Below, piece after piece: positions 1-7,368 of a stretch of 64,000 nucleotides of DNA (its first letter is position 1; every line of letters begins with the position of its first letter). A model generated the notes under the pieces. That model was given only the letters and a program-made list of their open reading frames with translations, did no database searches and was not told the DNA's origin. The stretch is from DATGZX01 sp035296965. Its GTDB lineage: Bacteria > Planctomycetota > Planctomycetia > Gemmatales > Gemmataceae. Where the stretch lies: positions 23,917 to 87,916 of the forward strand of contig DATGZX010000087.1 of NCBI GenBank assembly GCA_035296965.1. The letters are read 5' to 3'. A program made the position numbers and the translations under genes.

Positions 1-927
1 TCTCTTCCTATCCCCTCGCCTGCGCCCACTTACCCCGCCCTCGCCGAGGTGGCCTATCCCACCGTCGCCGAAGTAATCGAGCGTTACCTGCTCCACGTGA
101 AAACGTCCGGCCAGCACTGCCAGGAGTCTATCGAGCAACGTGTGCAAGTATTCGGCCTGTTCGTCGAGGTCTACGGCAACTTCGCCATCGCTGACTGCAA
201 GCCCTTCCACTTGACGGACTGGATAATGGCCCACAAGCGATGGAAGAGCAGCAGCACAAAGAAGGCCAAGGCGAACCAAATCAATGCGTGTTTCAACTGG
301 GCCGTGCGTGAAGGACGCATCGCGAGCAACCCATTCGCCCGGATCACCTATCAAGAGGCGGAACCACGCCCGCCGATGGAAGACGACGCCTTCGAGTCGC
401 TGGTGGCGCACGGCAACAAGCGTTTCGAGCGGGCTGTGCGTTACCTGCGCCTGACCGGTTGCCGCCTGAGCGAAATGACCTGCGTGACCTGGCCGATGGT
501 TGACTTTGAAATCGGCATCGTCACTTTGGAGCGCCACAAGACCAGGAAACACACCCGCAAGCCAAGGATCATCGTCCTGGTCCAGGAGGCTATCGACCTG
601 CTCCGCGAGATCCGCAGCCGCCAGCCGGACAGATACGAAGGCGTCGTGTTCTTGAACAACCGCAACACGCCGTGGAACCGGAGAACTCTGGGCCAGCAGT
701 TGCGGCGGATGAAAAAACTCGGCCAAGTAAAAAGCGACGCCTCTTTGCATGGGCTCCGGCACGCCTGGTGCACGGCGGGAATTGCAAACGGCGCCAGCCT
801 GAAACTTATCAGCGAGGGGGCAGGGCATGCCAGCAGTGCGATTACGGAGCGCAACTATGTCAAGCTGACGGCCCAGCATGCAAACGCTATCCGCGCTGCC
901 ATTCAGCTCGCTCTCCCAAAGAAGTGA
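1..927 (+). CDS. Tyrosine recombinase (integrase), 5' end cut by window edge
   Basis: Site-specific recombinase that breaks and rejoins DNA through a tyrosine. Counting from a GTG at 49, the catalytic set is visible: Arg139 in TGCRLSE, a basic stretch near 161-171 supplying the Lys, HGLRH at 234-238, GH at 259-260 and the Tyr nucleophile at 270 in TERNYVKL. The first 100 residues are the helical core-binding domain. The reading frame stays open to base 1 without a stop, and the part seen is short for the family, so the true start is probably upstream and the entry is partial. It is followed after 3 bp by a small gene on the same strand. Its orientation is opposite to most of the element, so it may belong to a second, adjoining or nested element. 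Confidence 0.88.
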   Translation, partial: SLPIPSPAPTYPALAEVAYPTVAEVIERYLLHVKTSGQHCQESIEQRVQVFGLFVEVYGNFAIADCKPFHLTDWIMAHKRWKSSSTKKAKANQINACFNWAVREGRIASNPFARITYQEAEPRPPMEDDAFESLVAHGNKRFERAVRYLRLTGCRLSEMTCVTWPMVDFEIGIVTLERHKTRKHTRKPRIIVLVQEAIDLLREIRSRQPDRYEGVVFLNNRNTPWNRRTLGQQLRRMKKLGQVKSDASLHGLRHAWCTAGIANGASLKLISEGAGHASSAITERNYVKLTAQHANAIRAAIQLALPKK

Positions 928-930
928 CCC

Positions 931-1356
931 ATGCCGATCTACGATGCCAACCCGTGGAGTCCTGCCTGCGAGGCCCCCGTGCTCCGCAGAGAGGACAACA
1001 AATTCGAGCCCGCCGAGAATCCCGTGGAGGTTATCCGCTCGATTCTTGCCGCCGGTCCTGTGCGCGTGAAGGAGTTTCGCAGGCTCGCCCGCGCGCGAGG
1101 CGTGTCGCTTACCCAGCTTATTCGCGTCGCCTACCAGGCCGGCGCTAGGTGCCGGAAGTGCGGTCCGTGGGGTCCCAAAGGTTATTGCGTCTGGGAACTG
1201 GTCGGCCCCGAGTACGTGGGACTGATTCAACGCCCCAACCGCCGCGGGTACTACGCTCACGTCTGGATTGCCGGCCGCGAGGTGCAGGTCAAACTGTCCG
1301 ACGAACTGGAAGAGGCACAACAGCGTCTCAATGAACTCAGGAACTCGTCTTCCTAG
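931..1356 (+). CDS. Small protein with winged-helix-like region
   Basis: A 141-residue protein of unknown function, starting 3 bp after the integrase stop, so probably co-transcribed and translationally coupled. Residues about 35-90 (from NPVEVIRSILAAGPVRVKEF to a closing VWEL) resemble the winged-helix tails of phage and plasmid primase/RepA-type ATPases, where a leading helix is followed by an HTH and a GxxGxxVWxL strand. The family assignment is an inference from pattern. The C-terminus (RGYYAHVWIAGREVQVKL) looks like a short beta hairpin, then a charged helix. It could be a recombination directionality factor or a replication accessory, but nothing proves it. Confidence 0.6.
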   Translation: MPIYDANPWSPACEAPVLRREDNKFEPAENPVEVIRSILAAGPVRVKEFRRLARARGVSLTQLIRVAYQAGARCRKCGPWGPKGYCVWELVGPEYVGLIQRPNRRGYYAHVWIAGREVQVKLSDELEEAQQRLNELRNSSS

Positions 1357-1365
1357 GAGTCCAAC

Positions 1366-1701
1366 ATGTATCACAGTAGCCCAAACTGGAAATCGCCAGC
1401 CACTCGCGAAGTCTGGATCGCCGTCATCGAAGAATGGGACGATCCCCGCGCGATCGCCAACGAATGGTTGGAAATGTGCACCTTCGATGATGCCTGCGAC
1501 AACTTGGCAAGCCAGCTCCGCACGGAATTCCGGCGGCAGTATGCATCCGGGTTCGGCGATGGACTGATGAGGGCCCTGGTCCGGCCGGCGTTCAGGCAGA
1601 TCGACTTTCACCAGGTTGCGCGCTTCCTGTTGGAGCAGTACGGTGAATGCCAAGAAACCGCCGAAGACGAGGGCGACGGTGGAAGCAAGGTCGCGAGCTG
1701 A
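1366..1701 (+). CDS. Hypothetical protein of integrase-linked trio
   Basis: A 111-residue protein that I do not recognise. A good ribosome-binding site (TAGGAGTCCAAC) lies just before the ATG and 9 bp separate it from the preceding gene, so the three rightward genes at the left edge form one transcription unit. The protein is acidic and helical, with a Trp-rich start and an acidic Ser/Gly tail. No transmembrane segment or known catalytic motif is visible. It converges on the leftward gene that ends at 1760. Confidence 0.5.
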   Translation: MYHSSPNWKSPATREVWIAVIEEWDDPRAIANEWLEMCTFDDACDNLASQLRTEFRRQYASGFGDGLMRALVRPAFRQIDFHQVARFLLEQYGECQETAEDEGDGGSKVAS

Positions 1702-1759
1702 TTCCTTTCCCGCGGCTCGCTTGTGGCGAAGTGCGGGCTGATCGCTGGCCGCGGGGTTA

Positions 1760-2155
1760 TCACTTCGCAGGCTTCTCGTAGCGGGGGCAGGGCGCGGCGC
1801 AGCAGGCAATGCCGTCGATCTTCTTACCCACGGTGCACGTTCCAAAGACGGCGCACGTCATGATATTGACTTGCACCTTGCCCTTGCAGGCAGCGCAGAG
1901 CCGACGCTCGCCAGTGAAAGCCCCCAGGTGCACGCAGGGCGGCCGTCGGATCGCTGGCGTGGGCTCAGCATGTGGGATCGGCAGTCCATCCCAGAGCGCC
2001 CGGTACTGCTCGCTCTTCTCTTTCGAGCACGGTAATGCTGCCGGACAGTTGCCCGAGCATAACTGCCAATCGCGCAGGCTCATCGGCCGACCAGCTCGGC
2101 GGCAGGTCGGGTCGTGCGTGAGACAGTGACAGGGAATAATCACAGTCGAAGTCAT
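1760..2155 (-). CDS. Cysteine-rich probable zinc-binding protein
   Basis: A 131-residue protein with about sixteen cysteines. The C-terminal half contains CAACKGKV followed by a second cluster (CCAAPCPRY), which suits a zinc ribbon or similar metal site. The order CVHLG...CxxC...TCAVFGTCT...CCxxPCPxY resembles small zinc-ribbon proteins common in planctomycete phage-like regions; that is family knowledge applied by eye. Its ATG overlaps the stop of the upstream gene (2152-3162) by 4 bp, so the two are translationally coupled. Function unknown. Confidence 0.6.
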   Translation of the reverse strand: MTSTVIIPCHCLTHDPTCRRAGRPMSLRDWQLCSGNCPAALPCSKEKSEQYRALWDGLPIPHAEPTPAIRRPPCVHLGAFTGERRLCAACKGKVQVNIMTCAVFGTCTVGKKIDGIACCAAPCPRYEKPAK

Positions 2156-3162
2156 TCGGAGATTACCCCGTACATTGGACCGCTAAGGGCGCCGTTATAG
2201 TCGTTCGTGACAATCTCGAATGGAGAACAACTTGCGGACTGGAAGGAGGGGCAGCCAGCGAAGAACGTAACAAAAGGCTCCGCTATCGAAACTGCAAGCT
2301 GCCATCCCTTGGCCTTTGTCGCGCACACCAGCATGACTGCGGCCGTGACCTCCGTGAAACCAGAAATGAACTGGTAAATTCCAGACCAGTAGCCACTATA
2401 GGCCGGCTCGGTTGTTTGGTTTAGATCGCAAAGAAACTGGCCAATCCAGGTGTCGGTAGTGGGAAAACACGAAGAATACTTCAGTAACATGCTGAAATTC
2501 AGCGATGAACCGGCAGGGGCCATATTCGTAAATGTGAGCGGCGCCTGTGTCGGCAATGCGACTCCTGGACAACACACGTTCTGACAGATGCACAAGTCGT
2601 CATTGATAATATCTCCTATCGGTAGCAAAGTAATCGTACTGGGCGCTCCAGCGGGAAGATGTTGTTCAAACCCCTCATAGACCCCTGTCATGTAAGTAAG
2701 CGTCCCGCCAGCGCAGCAATCAAATTCTTCATCTGTAGCAGTGTAGTAGCCTACTCCGTTGACAGCCAGCACCCAAAGACCGCCGAACGGGTTAGAATTG
2801 GGCATTCCAATTGGAACAATCGCACCCAAGTCGTACCACAGAATCATCCCGAAATTAGGATTCTGCGGCGGGAGAAGGCCGCGCGACTGCCATGCGCAAC
2901 CGCACTGCGGCGGAGCCGTGGGCCAACCACCAACACTTCCGAAGTCGGTGTAAAATAGAGCGGTTGTCCCTAGAAACTGCAAGGTGCATGGCCAGTCATA
3001 GAGGGGTGCTAACTGCGAGCCCCAATCGCCGAGCGCTGGCTTATACGCCCAGGCCGCCCGAAAACTGCCGCAATGATCACATCCGCCGTTGTAGCAAGGA
3101 AACGGTCCGCAGCAGTCACAGCCAGGAGAACGCTGAATGTTTGGGTAACCGGTTGTGCCCAT
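2152..3162 (-). CDS. Cys/Gly/aromatic-rich protein, possible phage structural protein
   Basis: A 336-residue protein rich in Cys, Gly, Pro, Trp, Tyr and Phe, with little charge. The N-terminus carries closely spaced cysteines (CDCCGPFPCYNGGCDHCG). The composition and absence of membrane or enzyme motifs suggest a beta-rich extracellular or virion protein, perhaps a tail-tip or adhesin component stabilised by disulfides or metal. This is inference. It is the middle gene of a tight leftward trio: 3 bp after the gene at 3166-4194 and overlapping 1760-2155 by 4 bp. Its base composition is less GC-rich than the surrounding chromosome, as expected for mobile DNA. Confidence 0.55.
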   Translation of the reverse strand: MGTTGYPNIQRSPGCDCCGPFPCYNGGCDHCGSFRAAWAYKPALGDWGSQLAPLYDWPCTLQFLGTTALFYTDFGSVGGWPTAPPQCGCAWQSRGLLPPQNPNFGMILWYDLGAIVPIGMPNSNPFGGLWVLAVNGVGYYTATDEEFDCCAGGTLTYMTGVYEGFEQHLPAGAPSTITLLPIGDIINDDLCICQNVCCPGVALPTQAPLTFTNMAPAGSSLNFSMLLKYSSCFPTTDTWIGQFLCDLNQTTEPAYSGYWSGIYQFISGFTEVTAAVMLVCATKAKGWQLAVSIAEPFVTFFAGCPSFQSASCSPFEIVTNDYNGALSGPMYGVISE

Positions 3163-3165
3163 GTG

Positions 3166-4194
3166 TCAATCCGTGATCGTTTCCAGTGTGCCAGTATCGC
3201 ATGTCGCCACGGAAACCCAGCCGCCAGCCAAGCACACGTAAAGCGGCTTCGTGATTCCACCAACTGTCGGGATGGTGATGTTGCCGTTGGCAACGCATGG
3301 GTAGGGGTGTCCGACAACTAACGGATTAACCCCACTCACAGGGCTAACTCCTGGACCTCCAAGCTCAAGCGGGTTCCATAGCCAGCAGGGGAATTGGCCT
3401 GTGAGAGAAGGGAAGAATGGCTGAAGCGAAGCGTATCCAGGAAACAGCGGGAGGGCAGTCGCGTTGTACAGGCCGAATGATTGTACGGACAAAACTGAGG
3501 CGAACGCGACAGGGGCGGGAACAGAAACAATGTAGAGCGGTCTGCTGACAGCCGGCCCGCTGCTTCCAAACGGAATCGCGCTGAAGGTTCCGTTCGGCAC
3601 GAGCCGGTAGGGCCAGGTGAGCTGAAGAGATTCTCCCTGATATGATCCAATCCAAATCGGCGTGGCCCCAGCCGGCGGCGTCTCAAAACTCACCGTATTC
3701 GCGTTTGGCGTGAGGAGCCAGCCATCGTAAATGTTAGTTGCCGTTGGCGAAACGCCGACAGCCCAGCCCCAGGCGTCGCCTGGCGCGGTCGCAGGAAAAT
3801 CGAACCAAAAACTCAACCCATCTCCGGCCGGATACAATCGTGCAAGCGCCTTCAGAGGAACCTCGGCATTCTGGTTGACCTCAAATGCTGGGAGAAGTAC
3901 TGTCGATCCTTTGCGCCCCCCATAAGTCGGCGTGACCCTTCCAAACGGCCTGAAATCGATCTGTTGCCAACCATAGGCCAATCCATTCGCGCCCCCAGCC
4001 GCAGTCAGAATCTGCGCCCAAAACGGCCGATCTCCAGAGAGCTTGATCACCGGGCCAGTCTGATCGTAATTCACAGAAAGCGGCGACTGCGCGCGGATCC
4101 TCGCAACGCGCTCGATCCAATCGCAAAGCTGGTTGTAATCGCTGGCCGAGATGAGTGAACCAGCTCGTTTCCGCGGCAGTGTTGGAATTTCCAT
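3166..4194 (-). CDS. Hypothetical phage structural-like protein
   Basis: A 342-residue protein of unknown function. After an initial helical stretch (ASDYNQLCDWIERVARIR) it becomes beta-rich, with many Gly, Pro and aromatic residues and a Thr/Ala/Pro-rich end. The stretch YGGRKGSTVLLPAF followed by VPLKALARLYPAGDG looks like a virion or receptor-binding beta domain. Together with its coupled downstream partner it forms the likely structural end of the element. No terminase, portal or capsid signature is visible in the window; those would have to lie left of base 1 if this is a full prophage. Confidence 0.5.
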   Translation of the reverse strand: MEIPTLPRKRAGSLISASDYNQLCDWIERVARIRAQSPLSVNYDQTGPVIKLSGDRPFWAQILTAAGGANGLAYGWQQIDFRPFGRVTPTYGGRKGSTVLLPAFEVNQNAEVPLKALARLYPAGDGLSFWFDFPATAPGDAWGWAVGVSPTATNIYDGWLLTPNANTVSFETPPAGATPIWIGSYQGESLQLTWPYRLVPNGTFSAIPFGSSGPAVSRPLYIVSVPAPVAFASVLSVQSFGLYNATALPLFPGYASLQPFFPSLTGQFPCWLWNPLELGGPGVSPVSGVNPLVVGHPYPCVANGNITIPTVGGITKPLYVCLAGGWVSVATCDTGTLETITD

Positions 4195-4307
4195 GCACTA
4201 ACTCTAAATGATGGACCAGTCGGCGGATTCTGGTTCGCCGAGGCTTGTTGCCATTAAAAACCTCTTGTATGGTACGTGCCGCTTCCCTGTTCCGGCCCCG
4301 CTGCCTG

Positions 4308-4967
4308 TCACTTCGCGGACGGTCGCCAATCGACCTCCGGCTGAAGGAAGTCCTCAAGGGCCCGGCGCTGCAGCTCGCTCGGATCTGGGGACCGTCTGTC
4401 GAGAATGCTCAGGGCCAGTTCGTCCAAAAGAGGGCTCGCCACCTGCGCCAGCTCCTCCTCGATCTCCTGGCGGGTGCGGACTGGTTTCTGGTCGCGAAGA
4501 CGCACCGTCTCCGCGTTTGCCCGAATGCGGCGGGCCGCACCATCCCGATAGCGCGCGGCCTCCTTTTGAATCAGGGGCAGACCAGTCTTGATGTCGGTCT
4601 GCTGCTGCATGTTGGCCGCCCGATCCGCCTCGATCTTCGCTAAAGTGGTTGCCAACTGGCCTCCCGTCATGGATGCGTGAGCATTTCGCTCGTCCAGATC
4701 GAGTTGCAATTTCGCTCGTTCGAGCGCGTCAAGGTCTCGGCGCACATCGGCAATTTTTTGGCGATGCTCGACGAATTGCCTGTAGGCGGAATCGTTCTCG
4801 ATCATCGCCTGCACTTCGGCCAAGCTTGCAACGTAATCTGGCTCGGGAGCCATCGGAGGATAGGTGAAGGTGTTGGAAAAGAGTAGCAGGCGGCCCTGAA
4901 CTGCCGTGCCTGGTGACAGGTGCCAAAAGTGCGTTTCGTTCGTACCGATCTTGAACTCATTGGCCAT
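4308..4967 (-). CDS. Coiled-coil protein of the element
   Basis: A 219-residue protein with a strong ribosome-binding site (GAGGTAAATTTCG before ATG). Residues about 50-150 form a long charged helix with heptad character (QKIADVRRDLDALERAKLQL and onwards), consistent with a coiled coil. The first 45 residues are beta-like and include HFWHLSPGTAVQGRLLLF. There are no membrane segments or catalytic motifs. Position between the regulator and the structural-like genes would fit a scaffold, tape-like or assembly protein, but this is only positional inference. Confidence 0.5.
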   Translation of the reverse strand: MANEFKIGTNETHFWHLSPGTAVQGRLLLFSNTFTYPPMAPEPDYVASLAEVQAMIENDSAYRQFVEHRQKIADVRRDLDALERAKLQLDLDERNAHASMTGGQLATTLAKIEADRAANMQQQTDIKTGLPLIQKEAARYRDGAARRIRANAETVRLRDQKPVRTRQEIEEELAQVASPLLDELALSILDRRSPDPSELQRRALEDFLQPEVDWRPSAK

Positions 4968-5066
4968 CGAAATTTACCTCTGATGGTGAGTCGTCCTTGT
5001 CGATTGCGCCGGCCAGGCTTAACGCGGACCTGGCCTTGCCGGACCAGGGCGGGGCCCGGCTCACTC

Positions 5067-5303
5067 TCAGCCGCTCGGCTGGACCGGACCCTCCGGCGCC
5101 ACCTGTGCCATTGGTTGGCCATTCCGTTCGAGCGCTGCCAAGACGTCAGAAAGGACGAACAGGACCTTCCTGCTATTCTTGGCAGGTCGCAGACAGGGAA
5201 TGCTGCCGTCCCTCGCCCAACGCAGAACAGTCGGTCGGGTCGTCTTGAGGTGGACGGCGATTGCTCCTGCATCAACAGGGGCGGAATGGTCGGTCATCGC
5301 CAT
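5067..5303 (-). CDS. Small HTH (excisionase/MerR-like) DNA-binding protein
   Basis: A short protein with a helix-turn-helix of the MerR/excisionase type: DAGAIAVHLKTTRPTVLRWA is the HTH, followed by a wing (GSIPCLRPAKNSRKVLF) and a closing helix. The frame is open upstream to a start at 5411, but I chose the ATG at 5303 because GGAG lies 9 nt before it and the conserved domain begins soon after. Such proteins act as excisionases or small regulators of integrated elements. The 455-bp gap upstream contains two identical 10-bp palindromes that could be its operators. Confidence 0.6.
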   Translation of the reverse strand: MAMTDHSAPVDAGAIAVHLKTTRPTVLRWARDGSIPCLRPAKNSRKVLFVLSDVLAALERNGQPMAQVAPEGPVQPSG

Positions 5304-5758
5304 GTACTTGCTCTCCAGCGCAACAAAAAACGCCTTGCTTGGCGATAGTACGCCAGGCAAGGCGCTCATCTCTTGCGATTTCCGGGCCAGTTCCCGGACA
5401 GCGTGCATCAATCTCGAAAGATGGTACCACAGATCCTACAATCTTCAAGGCGCATTCCTCGACACGTAAAGGCGCTTGGCTGCTGGGCGATGGTCTATTT
5501 GCACGGGCAGCGCGACCGTTTTATGACTCGCGCGAGAAGGCTCTTGCTGGACGGTCGGAACCGTTGAAGGCAGAACGTTTTAAGGGGTTCCCGCCAACTT
5601 CTACCAGAGCGTCATAAGAAACCCCGGCTCGACGCAGGGGGGGCATGCTGCACAGAACCTCCCCTCGCACGCTCCCGGCAGCACCTTCCGCGCGCCTGTG
5701 AGAGCGGCGGCAAGGGGACTTGTGCAAACTACATTGCTCGCGCGAGAGTAAACGCGCG
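5304..5758. other. Gap with no convincing gene; two CTCGCGCGAG palindromes
   Basis: No reading frame in this stretch has a convincing start and composition. It carries the perfect palindrome CTCGCGCGAG twice, at 5527-5536 and 5737-5746. Since the gene below it encodes an HTH protein, the gap probably holds that gene's promoter and operators. Confidence 0.4.
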
Positions 5759-6109
5759 TCACGTCGCCATCTCGCGGAGTTCATTCAATCGGTCACTGGC
5801 GCGAACAAAGACCTTATACGTATCGTCCGAATCAAGGGTGCCCACGGCCTGAAGGATCTCATTCAACTTCCTGGCCGCCGGGTACAGTTTCCCGTCGACG
5901 CCCTCACGGCTTGGCGCGTCGCCCCTGACCTCAGCGAGAACCTGGTTGGCGAAGCTCCAGGAAGTCCGGGCCCGTCGGGCGACGGCATTGACACTCGCCC
6001 GTGAATAAGCCGGATCGCGGAGCAGTTCCAGGATGGCCTCTTTCTTCTCAGAGGTTCTCACGGACCTATCCCTTTTGCGGACTTGGCGACCCTCCCCAGA
6101 AATCGCCAT
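5759..6109 (-). CDS. Hypothetical HTH-like protein
   Basis: A roughly 116-residue basic protein. The centre (SEKKEAILELLRDPAYSRAS, then VNAVARRARTSWSFANQVL) has the shape of a helix-turn-helix: a helix, a short turn, then a candidate recognition helix. It may be a regulator or a replication accessory protein. An alternative GTG start exists at 6136; neither start has a good ribosome-binding site, and I prefer the ATG. It lies alone between the palindrome-containing gap and the small zinc-ribbon gene. No homologue recognised. Confidence 0.5.
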   Translation of the reverse strand: MAISGEGRQVRKRDRSVRTSEKKEAILELLRDPAYSRASVNAVARRARTSWSFANQVLAEVRGDAPSREGVDGKLYPAARKLNEILQAVGTLDSDDTYKVFVRASDRLNELREMAT

Positions 6110-6279
6110 AATCGCACGCTGCCGCGTTTCGTTCACTGAGGCCGACTCAGTTGCCTTTATAGGGCCGGCGGCCAGCTGGCGTCGGCCTATCGCTTGCCAG
6201 GGGCATTTTTAACCGTCCCCAGGCCAGGCCGGGCGCTCCTCCGGGGGGATCGCGAGGATGCGCCCGGCCCCTCACCATC

Positions 6280-6564
6280 TCAATCAGCCTGAACGCCCAG
6301 CGGTGCATTGCCCCAAGCTTTGCCGTTGCAGCCCCGGCAGACCATGACCACCGTTTCTAACGTGAGCCGAAGACCAGCGCCTGGCACGGCACGCATCATC
6401 AAATCAATACCGAAGCGAGCGCGGTGCTCTTTATTCGTCATCCCGCAGCCGCGGCACTTGCGCTTATGCCGAGAGGAACATTTGCCGCGGGGCTGGGCAC
6501 CTGGAGGCAATCGCCCCCTGGAGTCACCGATAAGGGCTCGCGTCGTGCCGGCCAGCTGCTGCAT
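6280..6564 (-). CDS. Small zinc-ribbon protein
   Basis: A 94-residue frame with a basic cysteine cluster (CSSRHKRKCRGCG) and a second CRGC pair near the C-terminus (VVMVCRGCNGK), the spacing of a treble-clef or zinc ribbon. The frame extends upstream to 6723, but the region before 6564 overlaps a better-supported gene in another frame. The ATG at 6564 is preceded by GGGG, so I take the shorter form; it still overlaps the 3' end of 6438-6734 by about 127 bp. Which of the two tails is really translated is uncertain. Function unknown. Confidence 0.45.
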   Translation of the reverse strand: MQQLAGTTRALIGDSRGRLPPGAQPRGKCSSRHKRKCRGCGMTNKEHRARFGIDLMMRAVPGAGLRLTLETVVMVCRGCNGKAWGNAPLGVQAD

Positions 6565-6734
6565 ACCCCGATCGGTTTGGCACCGCGGATAAGAATCATG
6601 GATTCCTCCCTGGGACCGGCCGGCGGAATTTCGAGCAGGGCCTGATCGACTTCGGCGTAGGTCGACGTCTCGAGAACCGGCCTCCAAGGATGGTCCCGAG
6701 ACTCTCGGAGCCATCCGACCCATTTCTTGCTCAT
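6438..6734 (-). CDS. Small conserved protein, paralogue of the 6798-7073 product
   Basis: A 98-residue protein with a strong ribosome-binding site (GGAGGAGCAGAACG before ATG). Its first 55 residues match the pattern of the neighbouring 6798-7073 protein: a WxGWxR start, DxPWRxV, an acidic helix, then a strand ending in G.xP. The shared pattern supports the frame. The C-terminal 40 residues are low complexity and overlap the zinc-ribbon frame, so a frameshift or an alternative end is possible. No function is known; such W-G-W small proteins recur in planctomycete phage-like regions. Confidence 0.5.
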   Translation of the reverse strand: MSKKWVGWLRESRDHPWRPVLETSTYAEVDQALLEIPPAGPREESMILIRGAKPIGVCSSWPARREPLSVTPGGDCLQVPSPAANVPLGISASAAAAG

Positions 6735-6797
6735 CGTTCTGCTCCTCCCTTGTTCCGAAAAAACGTTACCCTGATAAGGCCGGTCGTCCTTTAATGC

Positions 6798-7073
6798 CTA
6801 ATGTACATTAGTCGCGCGAAGAAACGTTTGGCTGAATGGTCGAAACTCGACAGAAACCGGCATTTTGAAGAGGCTTGCGCGCTTAGCGGGCACCAAGTCG
6901 TCCGGGCGCCTGCCAGAGGGCAGAATCATTACGTCGCCCGACTCGCTGATCAGGCCAGCGATCAAACTTGAGCATTCTGCTTCGCTTTCCCCTTCACAGA
7001 CCATTCGCCACGGGTCCCCAGGCCGCCGGCGAAACCAGCCTGCCCAAGGTGAGCGATTGATTGTCGCGTTCAT
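6798..7073 (-). CDS. Small conserved protein (WxGW...PWRMV family)
   Basis: A 91-residue protein whose ATG overlaps the stop of the upstream gene (ATGA at 7070-7073), so it is translationally coupled. Domain pattern: WAGWFRRRPGDPWRMVCEG, an acidic helix (SEAECSSLIAGLI), then VMILPSGRRP. It is paralogous to 6438-6734. No catalytic or metal motif is seen. Being downstream of the helicase and its small partner, it is probably expressed with the replication genes. Function unknown. Confidence 0.55.
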   Translation of the reverse strand: MNATINRSPWAGWFRRRPGDPWRMVCEGESEAECSSLIAGLISESGDVMILPSGRRPDDLVPAKRASLFKMPVSVEFRPFSQTFLRATNVH

Positions 7074-7357
7074 GTTTGGGCCCCTTTCAATCGATCCCCC
7101 CGGACGATGTCGGGCAGGTCCTTTACCATGCCTCGAAGCAAGTCCAGCACATCCCAGCCGCGGGCGGCCTCGGCTTCGTGGTTAGCGATCCAGCCCTCGG
7201 CGATTGCCAAGCCGTCGGCTGCCAGGTGTGCCGCTGCGGTGGGCACCTTGCCGCGGTAAGTGACCTTTTCGACCTCGGCCAACTTCGAACGCAGTTGGGC
7301 AAGTAGGCGGTCCGCTTCGGGTTGGTCCCAGTTCGACATGGCAGGTTGGTCGGCCAT
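7070..7357 (-). CDS. Small helical protein downstream of DnaB
   Basis: A 95-residue protein beginning inside the 3' end of the helicase gene (overlap about 13 bp with the chosen ATG at 7357) and overlapping the next gene by 4 bp. It is almost entirely alpha-helical and charged (WDQPEADRLLAQLRSKLAEV and onward) with no metal or catalytic motifs. The tight coupling to the helicase gene suggests a replication accessory or loader-like role, but this rests on position only. An in-frame start at 7384 is also possible. Confidence 0.55.
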   Translation of the reverse strand: MADQPAMSNWDQPEADRLLAQLRSKLAEVEKVTYRGKVPTAAAHLAADGLAIAEGWIANHEAEAARGWDVLDLLRGMVKDLPDIVRGDRLKGAQT

Positions 7358-7368
7358 AATTCGCACGC

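Noticed and set aside
1709..1755. 8-bp inverted repeat CCCGCGGC/GCCGCGGG between convergent genes as a terminator
   Set aside because: The loop is 31 nt and there is no T-tract, so chance pairing in GC-rich DNA is likely.
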